Positions 1 to 7,951 are shown, numbered from the stretch's first letter. The stretch: 17,201 nt of DNA from an uncultured Opitutales bacterium (GCA_900546565.1 URDC01000035.1:1-17201), one strand, 5' to 3'. The notes: generated by a model not told the origin, from the sequence alone. Numbers and translations: made by a program.

Positions 1-197
1 GCCTATCGGCAAAGCTTCCCACGTAAAACGTGGTCGCCCTACGGGTAAAACACTTCGTGTTTTATTCTTCCCAAAAGCTTGCTCCGCAACTTTTGTGTTC
101 GATTAAGAGGCGCACTCACGTTGAATTGGCGAAGCCAAGAGCTCAGCGACGATAGGAGCTAAAATCTAAACGCATCTTTGTAGCACGCGCCTCGCCC
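1..197 (-). repeat. Family A structured repeat, partial copy (A1)
   Basis: Read on the minus strand, this begins with GGGCGAGGCGCGTGCTA (197 to 181), the same left end found in the copies at 9551 and 14273. It continues into the family's second conserved block CGTGAGTGCGCCTC (114 to 101). Between these, the arm seen as one long stem in other copies is here two short hairpins: AGCTC/GAGCT and TTGGC/GCCAA. Beyond the second block lie further hairpins: CCACGT/ACGTGG around 35-48 and AAAACAC/GTGTTTT around 49-65. The far end is outside the window. Membership is seen from the two conserved blocks. The internal part is strongly diverged, so exact limits are uncertain. Confidence 0.6.
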
Positions 198-214
198 GGC
201 TTGCTGGGCTTTTT
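194..214 (+). terminator. Possible intrinsic terminator
   Basis: On the plus strand a six-pair stem GCCCGG/CTGGGC (one G-T pair) with loop CTTG is followed at once by five T. It lies at the edge of repeat A1, so it could end transcription entering from a plus-strand gene left of the window. No such gene is visible here, and the stem is short. Confidence 0.4.
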
Positions 215-216
215 GC

Positions 217-280
217 ATTTTCGAAAGTGGCGGCGATTGCCTATGGCAATTCGCCTTTGATTATTTGTTGAAGCAAAGCG
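217..280 (+). repeat. Family D hairpin repeat (D1)
   Basis: A hairpin GGCGGCGATTGCC/GGCAATTCGCC (229-255) is followed by the tail CTTTGATTATTTGTTGAAGC. Both hairpin and tail recur at 9164-9214, and in variant form at 9305-9350. The flank TTCGAAAG just before the hairpin also recurs before D3. The 12-base arm GGCGGCGATTGC (229-240) is repeated inverted and exactly at 294-305, where it forms part of the adjoining B1 repeat, so D1 and B1 could also fold together. Confidence 0.75.
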
Positions 281-325
281 GATATTGCTGAAAGCAATCG
301 CCGCCTCTTACCTACATTTAAAAGA
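274..325 (-). repeat. Family B hairpin repeat, short copy (B1)
   Basis: On the minus strand this reads through GTAAGAGGCGGCGATTGC, loop TTTCA, then GCAATATCCGC. This matches B2 at 9230-9267 and B3 at 14225-14255 in order and spacing, with compensating changes in the stem. Its left flank TTTTAAATGTAGG corresponds to the longer GTTTTTTATATGTTGG end of B3. It contains the TAA stop of the small gene at 318-566. Confidence 0.7.
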
Positions 326-566
326 GTTCGGAGAAGGAAACGGCGATTGTGAAATATTTGAGGAGGTCGGGGTCGGGTTTGGCGATTTTGGAATAATCCT
401 GCAAGAGAGATTCGGGGTCGCGCCCGCGGAGCTCGTAAACTTCGCGTATACCCATATCCATGAGGGCTCGGGCGGCGCGGACGTTCATTTTGGGTATGCG
501 CATAAACGGGCTTGCGAGGGCGGCGTAATCGACCTTTTTCTTCTTTTCGGGCAAGCTGCTGTTCAT
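318..566 (-). CDS. Small helix-hairpin-helix protein, Cdd1/'pathogenicity locus'-like
   Basis: An 82-residue basic protein. Residues about 22-60 (from FMRIPKMNVRAARALM through the segment with GIREVYELRGRDPESLL) match the pattern of a degenerate helix-hairpin-helix as in the Cdd1 family: a 'P-x-hydrophobic' turn, an Ala/Arg helix, then 'MGIxxVxxLxGxDPExL'. Such proteins are usually stand-alone and of unknown function; DNA binding is inferred from the fold only. The classical GxG hairpin is absent (KMN in its place), so nucleic-acid contact is doubtful. The gene is the last of the minus-strand coaX series, 44 bp after the TPR gene. I see no convincing ribosome-binding site. Its stop codon lies inside repeat B1, so the last residues may be repeat-derived. 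Confidence 0.7.
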   Translation of the reverse strand: MNSSLPEKKKKVDYAALASPFMRIPKMNVRAARALMDMGIREVYELRGRDPESLLQDYSKIAKPDPDLLKYFTIAVSFSELF

Positions 567-610
567 CTTTTTGGGGAACTATGTGTGAGAGGTAGGAGGA
601 GGCGGTGGAG

Positions 611-1804
611 CTATTTGTTCGACGCCTTATAGTATTTGGAGGCGACTGTTTTGGCGCGCGGGTCGGACGAATATTTGTCGAGCCCCGTCCGAATAAGGGG
701 GCGCACTTTGGGATCTTTATACAAAATTTCGGAATGGTCGCCTTCGAGAGACTGGTAGAACATTTCGGCGCAATCGGATTGTGTGGTGGCGTATTCGAGC
801 AAGCCCGCGCGGATATCGAGTGAAAGTTTGGGAACCGAAACGTAGGGTTTGAACATATCCCATACGAAACGGTATTTCGAGAGAAGGAAGAGCTCGACGC
901 CGTCGGTGGCGGCATCTTTGTCGCCGCAATCGTATGCCTGTTTTATGGTGTTGGCGGCGGCTGTGATGTCGCCGAGGCGGTAATTGACCAGCCCCATTCC
1001 GCGCAAGGCAAGGGTGTTTTTAGGCTCTTTTGCGAGGATTTTTTTGTAGCATTTGAGCGCGATAGGCCACTGCTCGAAGAGTGCGGCGGCGCGGGCGGGA
1101 ATTGCGAGGGCGGTATCGGGCCAAAGCTTCGCGCTTGCAAGGTATGAGCGCAGGACGAAGCGCATTCCCTCGGGAGTCGCGGTTTTGAGGGTTTTACGGG
1201 AATCGAGGTTTTCGAGGACGCGTTTTAGCATTGCGTCGTTTTGCGGGGTTTTAAACTCGATTGAGTAGGCGCAAACGATGTTGAGGGCTTCGAGGTTCGA
1301 TGTGGCGAGTTTTTCGAGTTTGGGCAGGAAAGTGGCGACCTGCTCGGGCTTCTTGGCGATGAGCATTGTGCTGGCGCAGAAGACGGTAGAGGCGTCGTCG
1401 CCGAGGTCGGAAGCCTTCTTGTAGGCGGCGATTGCTGAATCGAAATCGCGCAGGACGAAATGGACGCTGGCGAGTGTGCGCAAGACGACGATGTTTTTGG
1501 GGTAGGCGTTGCGCATTTTTTCGAGCACGGCGAGAGCGGGCTTGGGCTCGCGCATTGTGATCATACAGATTGCTACGGGAAAAAGCTCCGAGTTTTTGAA
1601 GGACTCGGGGTTTGCCCTGTATTGGCGCACGAGTTCGGCGTTGGCGGCGGGGTCGGTATAGATGCTCTTTGCCTCGAAAAGCGCGGTGTCGGCGAACTTC
1701 TCGCGGTGTTTGAGCAGTTCGGGGGTCGGGCGCGTTTGGGCGGCGGATAGTGTCGCGGTTGCGAAGAGTGAAAGTGCGATGACGGTTGTCAGAAATTTTT
1801 TCAT
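611..1804 (-). CDS. Exported TPR-repeat protein
   Basis: A 397-residue protein beginning MKKFLTTVIALSLFATATLS, a Sec signal peptide with likely cleavage after LSAA, so it should be periplasmic. The body is all-helical with tetratricopeptide-like repeats. Clear ones lie near residues 105-134 (LASVHFVLRDFDSAIAAYKK) and 245-290 (ALKCYKKILAKEPKN followed by GMGLVNYRLGD). No catalytic motif is visible. TPR domains are protein-binding scaffolds; the partner is unknown. I chose the ATG at 1804 because it gives the signal peptide and forms an ATGA overlap with the coaX stop (1801-1804), so translation is probably coupled to coaX. An in-frame ATG at 1891 exists but would add 29 residues inside coaX and bury the signal peptide. 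The pairing with coaX is not explained by function. Confidence 0.85.
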   Translation of the reverse strand: MKKFLTTVIALSLFATATLSAAQTRPTPELLKHREKFADTALFEAKSIYTDPAANAELVRQYRANPESFKNSELFPVAICMITMREPKPALAVLEKMRNAYPKNIVVLRTLASVHFVLRDFDSAIAAYKKASDLGDDASTVFCASTMLIAKKPEQVATFLPKLEKLATSNLEALNIVCAYSIEFKTPQNDAMLKRVLENLDSRKTLKTATPEGMRFVLRSYLASAKLWPDTALAIPARAAALFEQWPIALKCYKKILAKEPKNTLALRGMGLVNYRLGDITAAANTIKQAYDCGDKDAATDGVELFLLSKYRFVWDMFKPYVSVPKLSLDIRAGLLEYATTQSDCAEMFYQSLEGDHSEILYKDPKVRPLIRTGLDKYSSDPRAKTVASKYYKASNK

Positions 1805-2583
1805 AATTCGGTTTTGGTTTTGTTGAAAATGAACGATTTTGCAAGCCCAATATATGCCAAGTCGCGGTTGACGAGGCGGCCGCCAAGCCACTCGCGCGGA
1901 AGGTAATCTACGCTGCCGCCCGTGAAGACGGTCTTTCGGAAGGCGGACTCGCCGCCGAAAAAGTCGCGCTCAATATCGGCGATAAGTCCGTCGACGAGTT
2001 TGCAGAAGCCCTTGGCGCAACCGACTGACATTGCCTGAAAGGTATCTTTGCCGATGGAAAGCGTGCAATCGGCGTCGGCGGGGTTGATTGCGGGAAGCTG
2101 CGCGGTGCGGGAGGCGAGATAATCGACAAACGCGCTCATTCCGGGGGCGATTGCCCCGCCCGCGTAATGTCCGCGGGCATCGACCAAGTCGATTGTGACT
2201 GCCGTCCCCATATCGACAACGAGGTATGGCGGGGTGAGGAAGACACCCGCGCCGACTGCGTCGGCGATTCTGTCCTGACCGAGCTGCTCGGGGCGGAGAA
2301 TGTCCAAAGGCATTGGCGAATTTTTATGTGAGAGCCCGACGATAGGGGCGGAAATGTGTTTGAAAGCGTCGGCGAGGGCTTCGGAGTATTTGGGGACGAC
2401 GGAGCACCAGCTTATGCCCGAAGCGTCCGAAGTTTCAAAGAGGTGTCGGGTGCGTAAGATGTCGGCGAAATCCGCACTGGGGAAGTCGCCCGCGCAGGAA
2501 ACTTCGAATGCGCCGTCGCGGCAAGCCACGCAAGCGCAATGTGTGCGTGTATTGCCGATGTCTATGCAGAAGATTTTATCCAT
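1801..2583 (-). CDS. coaX: Type III pantothenate kinase
   Basis: CoaX phosphorylates pantothenate with ATP, the first step of coenzyme A synthesis, in the cytosol. At 260 residues it is the usual family length. It shows the ASKHA-fold phosphate loop DIGNT at residues 8-12, GQDRIADAVGA at 102-112, the second phosphate motif DMGTAVTID at 124-132, GGAIAPGM at 142-149 and the adenosine motif FTGG at 220-223. All hallmark acidic residues (Asp8, Asp104, Asp124) are present. Type III enzymes are known to be insensitive to CoA feedback and to need a monovalent cation; that is family knowledge. The start at 2583 gives the canonical short N-terminus before DIGNT. No ribosome-binding site is evident. 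The stop overlaps the start of the downstream TPR gene by four bases. Confidence 0.96.
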   Translation of the reverse strand: MDKIFCIDIGNTRTHCACVACRDGAFEVSCAGDFPSADFADILRTRHLFETSDASGISWCSVVPKYSEALADAFKHISAPIVGLSHKNSPMPLDILRPEQLGQDRIADAVGAGVFLTPPYLVVDMGTAVTIDLVDARGHYAGGAIAPGMSAFVDYLASRTAQLPAINPADADCTLSIGKDTFQAMSVGCAKGFCKLVDGLIADIERDFFGGESAFRKTVFTGGSVDYLPREWLGGRLVNRDLAYIGLAKSFIFNKTKTEL

Positions 2584-2599
2584 TTATATGTGCCCAAGC

Positions 2600-2641
2600 A
2601 AAAAAAACGCCCCCTGCCAAAACAAATTCGGAAGGGAGGCG
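2600..2641 (-). terminator. Possible terminator between lipoprotein gene and coaX
   Basis: On the minus strand CGCCTCC (2641-2635) can pair with GGGGGCG (2614-2608) with one G-T pair, followed by eight T (2607-2600). The loop of 20 bases is long, so it is weaker than a textbook terminator. It would end the lipoprotein transcript just before coaX. The T-run ends 16 bases before the coaX start. Confidence 0.4.
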
Positions 2642-2676
2642 GCTGAAATTTTTTCGAGACGGGGAATCTCTAAATT

Positions 2677-2931
2677 TTAGTAGTCTTGGATTACGACCGC
2701 GCCCCAGAGGAACGACGTTCTATCGCCCGAAGGCAATTCGCAACCGAAAACGTCTTTTGTCCTGATAACGGCGGAATACTCGCTTTCGGGTATAAACGAT
2801 GCGGGTTCGTACGAAACGATGCCGAGAACATTAAAGCTCTGATCTGCCACGTCGTTTGTCGAAGAGCACGCGCTCATCAAACCAGATGCCGCTACTGCCA
2901 AAGAGATAAATGCCAATTTGATTGCTTTCAT
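2677..2931 (-). CDS. Small lipoprotein, function unknown
   Basis: An 84-residue protein starting MKAIKLAFISLAVAASGLMSAC. The basic n-region, hydrophobic core and Cys22 in the lipobox MSAC are typical of signal peptidase II processing, so the mature protein (about 63 residues) is probably lipid-anchored to a membrane. The rest (through NVLGIVSYEPASFIPESEYSA and a C-terminus ending in WGAVVIQDY) has no motif I recognise. A longer reading from 3087 is possible but would place the signal sequence internally, so I use the ATG at 2931. The gene is divergent from gspD across a 316-bp gap. Followed by a weak terminator-like hairpin, so it may be monocistronic. Confidence 0.75.
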   Translation of the reverse strand: MKAIKLAFISLAVAASGLMSACSSTNDVADQSFNVLGIVSYEPASFIPESEYSAVIRTKDVFGCELPSGDRTSFLWGAVVIQDY

Positions 2932-3247
2932 ATAAAAACAAGCTAACGGCGATTTGTCAAAAATCAACAAAAAAATTTCAAAAAAGCTTTTTTTGGGGAA
3001 AAGCGGGATGTAAGGGAGGGAAAATGTTTTGGAAGGATTTTTTTTGGGAACGGGAGGATGTGAAGCACGGGAGAACGGCTGTTGCATGCGGTGGGTGTAG
3101 TCGCAAGAAGAGTATTGTCCGGCGACGGGAGAAAACGTTTTTTGAGGAAAGATGGATTTCTCTCGGAAGGGTGAAACTTTTGGCTTTTTTTCGGCGTTAA
3201 AATTTCTATACTATATGGTAGATGGAAATTTTTATGCGCGTTTATTT
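2932..3247. promoter_or_regulatory. Divergent intergenic region, lipoprotein gene / gspD
   Basis: A 316-bp A/T-rich and purine-skewed gap between two divergently read genes, so it must hold both promoters. On the plus strand TATACT (3207-3212) is a good -10 candidate about 41 bases before the gspD ATG, but only a poor -35 (T-run near 3185-3190) precedes it. A perfect palindrome AAAAAAGCTTTTTT lies near 2983-2996. Reading frames crossing this gap have poor composition and I do not call a gene. Confidence 0.35.
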
Positions 3248-5578
3248 ATGAAGAAGTCTTTTTTTATTTTTGTGGGGGCTGTTTATTTTGCGGTTTTTGC
3301 GGCGGGGCTCGCGGCGGAAGTGTCGGCGGGTTTAGAAGCGAAATCGGGAACGAATGCGGGCGGCGCGGAAGTCGCGAAAGCAAAAGGCGAATCGAAAGCC
3401 AACGACGACTTGCAGGGGCCTTTTGTGCTTGTCGACGAAAGTCCCGTTCAGGTGATAAAATTGTTGGAGCTGCTAAGCGGGAAGACATCGCTGCAAGCCG
3501 CCGACCTGCCGAATGTCAAAATCAATTTCCAAAGCAACGGGAAGTTCACCAGGGCCGAGGCGATTGCGTCGCTGGAATCGCTTTTGAGTTTGAACGGGAT
3601 TGCGATTACGCCTCTTGACGGAAAGTTTTTCCGCGCCGCCCCCGCAAAATCGGTGAATGCGCAAGCGCCGACTTTCATTGTCGGGCGCGCTGCCGACATA
3701 AAGGACAACCAGAAGTTTTACTCGAAGCTTTACGAACTGAAATTTTTGGACACGGACTCGGTGAAGGACGCGCTGAAAACTTTCATCACCCCGAACGATA
3801 TTGCCTCAATCGTGTATTTTCCGCGCAGCAATGCGTTTTTACTGACGGACACGCTTTCGAACCAGAAGAGGGTCGAAATGCTCTTGGAGAAAATCGACAC
3901 CGCAGCTCCCGTCAAGGAGGACATCGGATTTTTCACGCTAAAACACACTGCCGCCCCCGATATGAAAAACCGTCTGACGGCGTTGCAGGGAGACCTGCTC
4001 AAAAAATATTTCAACCAGACGGTTATAGAAGCCGATGAGCGCACGAACCAGATTGTGGTGATTACGCAAAAGGGGAATTTAAAGCGGATTGCCGAGATTA
4101 TCGAAAAGCTTGACGTGGACGCAGAACCGCTGACTTCGAGCAAGGTTTTTTACATCAAGCACGGGGAGTCGAAAGACGTTGCGTCGGTGTTAAACGAGAT
4201 TATCCGCGGGCAGCAGACTGCCGCGAAAAACTCGAAAGCAGCCCGCAATGCCGCGGCAAATGCGCAGAATCGGAACAACCGAAACGCGAACTATGCAAAC
4301 CGCAACAATGCAAATGCCGCGCGTTTGCCCACGAATTTGAAGGCAGACCAGATGGGGGCTGCGCTGCAATTTAGCGACTACATAACGATTGTCGCCGACG
4401 AGCGCAGCAACTCGATTGTGGCGTATGGCACGCCGACGGACCTCGCGCAGGTCGAAAACATAATAACGCAGGTCGACGTTGTTTTGGCTCAGGTGAAGAT
4501 AGACGTGATTATTACGGAGGTGTCGCTTTCAGACAAGCAGGTTTCGGGGCTTTCGACGTTCGGGCTCAGCTATTCGAAGGAGCTTGACACCGCCACGGGC
4601 CGCAAGGGCTGGTATGGCGAGACGAGCACGTGGTCGCTTTCGGACAGCGACTCGGCTGCGGCATTCTCGCTCGGACTTGGCGAAAACGGATTTTCGGCAG
4701 TCTTCAATGTGGCGGAGCAAAACAACAGGGTGAAGATTCTTTCAGCCCCGTCGATTACGACGACGCACAACAATTTGGCGACGATAAATGTCTCGAAACG
4801 CTATCCGCTTTTGAAGGGGACGACTTCGTATGACGGCACGAGTTATCCGACGACGAAAAGCGAGATTGAATGGCGCGACATAGGCATTCTATTGGACGTG
4901 ACGCCGCGAATCGGCGACAACGGCGTCGTGCAGATGAAAATCAAGCAGACGGTTGAATCGGTTGTCGACAATGTGGAGATTGACGGCAACAAGCAGCCGA
5001 TTATAGGCAAGCGCGAAGCAGAGAGTTTTGTAAGCGCGATGTCGGACGAAATCATTGTCTTGGCTGGTTTGCAGCAGGGAATTTCAAACGACGCCGCGGG
5101 CGAAGTCTGGCTGCTTTCGGACATTCCGCTTTTGGGGAATCTTTTCAAGCCCGACCGCGACAATTTGGAGAGGACGGAGCTTGTGATTTTCATAAGGCCG
5201 ACGATTGTAAAAAGCCGCCCGATTGCGCAATTTGAAAAGCAAAACGAAATCACCGACGGCGAAGTGAAGGCCGATGTGAACAGGTATTTGAAGACGGGCG
5301 CGTTCCACGATAAAAATGCAGACCCGCTAAAACGCGGCGCGCACAGGCAAAGTTCGTTTTTTAGGACGGTTTATCCGCTGGACGACGACAGTGGCGCGAG
5401 CGATGTTGAAGGCGGCGGCGCGGAAGGCGGGATTGATGATAATGGCGGAAGCGAGTCGGGCGAAAATAGTGGCGCGAACGCGAATGCCGCGGATGGCTTA
5501 GGTGCGGACGCGAACGCAAATGGAGAAAGTTCGGGTAGCAGTGCTGGCGGTGAATCGGCGGCCGAAAGTGTGAAGTAA
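3248..5578 (+). CDS. gspD: Type II secretion secretin GspD
   Basis: A 776-residue outer-membrane secretin that forms the exit channel of the type II secretion system. Order: signal peptide (residues 1-22), N0 domain (about 55-132), N1 (157-217), N2 (225-290), N3 (297-410) and the secretin core (about 415-657). The core includes VKILSAPSITTTHNN near 495-509, the gate/β-barrel region (DIGILLDVTPRI, 544-555) and the secretin signature SDIPLLGNLFK (624-634). N3 carries a low-complexity Asn/Ala/Arg insert (about 326-360) where other secretins have a flexible loop. The last 65 residues (712-776) form an acidic Gly/Ser/Asn/Ala tail of unusual composition. I chose the ATG at 3248 because it places MKKSFFIFVGAV at the N-terminus; upstream ATGs at 3152 and 3215 would bury the signal. 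First gene of the operon. Confidence 0.94.
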   Translation: MKKSFFIFVGAVYFAVFAAGLAAEVSAGLEAKSGTNAGGAEVAKAKGESKANDDLQGPFVLVDESPVQVIKLLELLSGKTSLQAADLPNVKINFQSNGKFTRAEAIASLESLLSLNGIAITPLDGKFFRAAPAKSVNAQAPTFIVGRAADIKDNQKFYSKLYELKFLDTDSVKDALKTFITPNDIASIVYFPRSNAFLLTDTLSNQKRVEMLLEKIDTAAPVKEDIGFFTLKHTAAPDMKNRLTALQGDLLKKYFNQTVIEADERTNQIVVITQKGNLKRIAEIIEKLDVDAEPLTSSKVFYIKHGESKDVASVLNEIIRGQQTAAKNSKAARNAAANAQNRNNRNANYANRNNANAARLPTNLKADQMGAALQFSDYITIVADERSNSIVAYGTPTDLAQVENIITQVDVVLAQVKIDVIITEVSLSDKQVSGLSTFGLSYSKELDTATGRKGWYGETSTWSLSDSDSAAAFSLGLGENGFSAVFNVAEQNNRVKILSAPSITTTHNNLATINVSKRYPLLKGTTSYDGTSYPTTKSEIEWRDIGILLDVTPRIGDNGVVQMKIKQTVESVVDNVEIDGNKQPIIGKREAESFVSAMSDEIIVLAGLQQGISNDAAGEVWLLSDIPLLGNLFKPDRDNLERTELVIFIRPTIVKSRPIAQFEKQNEITDGEVKADVNRYLKTGAFHDKNADPLKRGAHRQSSFFRTVYPLDDDSGASDVEGGGAEGGIDDNGGSESGENSGANANAADGLGADANANGESSGSSAGGESAAESVK

Positions 5579-5602
5579 AAAGGTGTGGGATTGGGAATTA
5601 GA

Positions 5603-6262
5603 ATGAAGATTTTTCGGAAGTTTGCGCTTTTGATTTGCGTTGCGGCGGCGGTCGAAATCGGGCTGTGCGGAATGTGTTTTGCGCAATCGGGCGGCGAAAA
5701 TGCGGCTGCGGCTGGAATCGAAGCGGCTGCGTTGCGAAGTGGCGATGCGGAAAAAGTCGGCGCGGCGCAAGCGGGTGAAGTCGGGGAAGCAAGCCAGACG
5801 CAAGAAAGTGGCGCGGGAAAAAATTCGGAAGAAAAAAAGTCCGAAGCCGAAATAAATTTGGAAAAATTGTTTGAGCGGAATCCGTTCGGGACGCCGAAAA
5901 ATTCCTCGGCGGGAAGCAAGGCTGCGGAAGATGCGACTAAGACACCGCAGGGGCTTGAACTGCGCTCGATTTGTAGAATCGGCGGGGCGTGGTATTTCGG
6001 GATTTCGGACTCGGCGCAAAAGAAAAGCTACACGCTCAAACTCGGTGCGAAGCCCGATGCGAACACGCCGTTTGCCGCCGAATTTTTCGACGACGAAACG
6101 AACACGATTTTGGTTTCGACGCCGATTGGGGTATATTCGCTGACACTCAAAGAGCGCGACGAGCTGACTGCGCCGCCCGTTTCGACGGTGGCGGTGTCGG
6201 CGAAAAAAACTACGCAAGGCAATGCGAAAGTTCGTCAAAAAGTGCAGCCGCGCGGGAGATAA
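5603..6262 (+). CDS. GspC/PilP-like periplasmic secretion protein
   Basis: A 219-residue protein with an N-terminal hydrophobic segment (residues about 5-28, ending MCFAQ, a likely signal peptide or anchor), a low-complexity Ala/Gly/Glu linker (30-85), then NPFGTPK (94-100) and a compact β-rich domain (about 117-187: GLELRSICRIGGAWYFGISD through ILVSTPIGVYSLTLKERD). The 'NPF', linker and small β-domain layout resembles the homology region of GspC and PilP, which dock on the secretin N0 domain. Position directly after gspD and before gspE supports this role. Sequence similarity is weak, so the name is an inference. A GTG at 5585 would add six residues; I prefer the ATG at 5603 because it directly precedes the KIFRK n-region. 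Confidence 0.65.
   Translation: MKIFRKFALLICVAAAVEIGLCGMCFAQSGGENAAAAGIEAAALRSGDAEKVGAAQAGEVGEASQTQESGAGKNSEEKKSEAEINLEKLFERNPFGTPKNSSAGSKAAEDATKTPQGLELRSICRIGGAWYFGISDSAQKKSYTLKLGAKPDANTPFAAEFFDDETNTILVSTPIGVYSLTLKERDELTAPPVSTVAVSAKKTTQGNAKVRQKVQPRGR
6254..6258 (+). promoter_or_regulatory. Ribosome-binding site of gspE
   Basis: GGGAG lies 10 bases before the gspE ATG (6269), inside the last codons of the preceding gene. It supports the 6269 start and translation of the genes from one mRNA. Confidence 0.6.
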
Positions 6263-6268
6263 TTTTAT

Positions 6269-7951
6269 ATGGTTTTATCGAAAACGGAGATTTCAGAAGC
6301 GGCTAAGCGCGTGTTTGCGGGCGCGTTAAGCGAAGCGGACTGGGGTCGGCTTGAAGTGTTGGAGGATTCGCGCAAGGCGGAATTTTTGCTCGAAAACTCG
6401 AAGCTTGACGAGCTTGAAATTGCGCGTCGGCTTTCGGAAATTTCGGGGTTTGCGCTGTGCGCGGACTTTATGCCCGCCGAAAATGCCGCCGAGGTTTTGC
6501 CCGCGAGGGCGGCGACCGCGCTCGGGTGTATGCCGACTGTCGACGGGAAGATTGCGTTTGCGTGGATTCCCGACAGTGCGGCGTTGAAATGGCTTGCGGT
6601 AGTTTCGGGCGGCAAAGTGCGCAAAGTCGTGGTTGCGCCCGCGAGAAAGCTGCGCGAGGCGTTTTCGGAAAAGTTCGGAGTTGGCGCGGACACGCTCGAC
6701 GACTCCGCAACGCTCGACTTTTCAGACGCTGAGGAATATGCCGAAGACGGCGACGAGAACGCAGCTATTGTGAGGTTCGTAAACGAAATCATCGCCCGCG
6801 CCCTCGCCGAGAGGGCGACCGACATTCACATAGAGCCCGCGAAGGGGACGCTCGCGATACGCTACCGCGTTGACGGAAATTTGGAGGAAGTGAAATTGCC
6901 CGAGAACTTGGCGCAGTTCAAAGACGCTATTGTTTCGAGGGTCAAGATTATGGCGCGGCTTAACATCTCCGAAAAACGCCGTCCGCAAGACGGCAGGATT
7001 GCGTTTGCCGCAAAGAATGGCGAAGAGATTGACATAAGGGTTTCGACGCTGCCTACGCTTTACGGCGAAAGTGTTTCTTTGAGGCTTCTTAACCAAAACT
7101 CCCAGAAAATGACAATTTCGGATTTGGGACTGTTGCCCGACGACTCGAAGAAAATAGACGCGGCTTTGGCGCGTCCGCACGGGATTATTTTGGTGACGGG
7201 ACCGACGGGCTCGGGAAAATCGACGTCGCTTACGGCGTTTATCCGCAAAATACGCTCGCCCGAAATCCGCATTGTGACGGTGGAAGACCCCGTGGAATAC
7301 GAGGTTGAGGGCGTCAACCAGACGCAGGTTCACCCCGAAATCGGGCTGACGTTTTCGGCGGTGCTGCGCTCGGTTTTGCGCCAAGACCCCGACATCATTA
7401 TGGTGGGCGAAATCCGCGACAGGGAGACTGCCGACATTGCCATACGCGCGTCGCTGACGGGGCATTTGGTGCTTAGCACGCTGCATACAAACGACGCGGC
7501 GGGCGCGTTGACGCGGCTTACGGATATGCAGATTGAGCCGTTTTTGATTGCGTCTTCGGTCAATATGATTTTGGCGCAGCGTCTTGTGCGCAGGCTTTGC
7601 GGCTGTGCGAAGCCTGCGGACATTGCGCCCGAGCAGCTGCGGCGATGTTTGGCGGCGTTGGGTGTTGACGAGGGGCAATGCGAATTTTTGGAAAAAGTAA
7701 AGGCTGCGGCGGGTTGTGATAGGTGTCGCAAAACAGGGTATTTCGGGCGTGTGGGAATTTTCGAAATGCTTTCGGTAAACGAGGAAATCCACGCCATGGT
7801 TGTGGCGCGGAAGTCGGCGCGGGAGATTCGCAAGGCGGCGCGCGCGGCGGGAATGCGGACTATGCAGGAATGCGGCTGGGAGCTTGTAAAGCGCGGGGAG
7901 ACATCGCTTGAAGAAGTTATGCTTTATGCGGAGCGGGAGGGTGAGAGATGA
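6269..7951 (+). CDS. gspE: Type II secretion / type IV pilus assembly ATPase GspE
   Basis: A 560-residue cytoplasmic hexameric ATPase that powers pseudopilus assembly. N1E-like domain at residues about 20-140. N2E/arginine-finger region about 165-275, with IARALAERATDIHIEP and the linked arginines of RVSTLPTLYGES. Walker A GPTGSGKST at 311-319, Asp box with VEDPVEYE near 338-345, Walker B around DPDIIMVGEIRD (373-384), His box TGHLVLSTLHTND (397-409). The zinc-binding tip has Cys444, Cys446, Cys483 and Cys486; the first pair is CxC instead of the usual CxxC. Six bases separate it from the upstream gene, and its stop overlaps the gspF start (ATGA at 7948-7951). GspE and PilB are close relatives; the secretin and gspF next to it fit either naming. 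Confidence 0.95.
   Translation: MVLSKTEISEAAKRVFAGALSEADWGRLEVLEDSRKAEFLLENSKLDELEIARRLSEISGFALCADFMPAENAAEVLPARAATALGCMPTVDGKIAFAWIPDSAALKWLAVVSGGKVRKVVVAPARKLREAFSEKFGVGADTLDDSATLDFSDAEEYAEDGDENAAIVRFVNEIIARALAERATDIHIEPAKGTLAIRYRVDGNLEEVKLPENLAQFKDAIVSRVKIMARLNISEKRRPQDGRIAFAAKNGEEIDIRVSTLPTLYGESVSLRLLNQNSQKMTISDLGLLPDDSKKIDAALARPHGIILVTGPTGSGKSTSLTAFIRKIRSPEIRIVTVEDPVEYEVEGVNQTQVHPEIGLTFSAVLRSVLRQDPDIIMVGEIRDRETADIAIRASLTGHLVLSTLHTNDAAGALTRLTDMQIEPFLIASSVNMILAQRLVRRLCGCAKPADIAPEQLRRCLAALGVDEGQCEFLEKVKAAAGCDRCRKTGYFGRVGIFEMLSVNEEIHAMVVARKSAREIRKAARAAGMRTMQECGWELVKRGETSLEEVMLYAEREGER

Noticed and set aside
1805..1891. Longer N-terminus for the TPR protein (start at 1891)
   Set aside because: It would add a non-signal peptide segment encoded inside coaX and hide an excellent signal peptide that begins at the ATGA overlap.
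2932..2960. Perfect TTGACA on the minus strand before the small lipoprotein, with TTTTAT 17 bases later
   Set aside because: The -10 would touch the ATG at 2931, putting the start of transcription inside the gene. Fits only if the gene begins further downstream, where no good start exists.
6722..7792. A 356-codon minus-strand frame opposite gspE
   Set aside because: Composition is Arg/His/Asn-rich and shows no domain; it is the mirror of the strong gspE coding signal.
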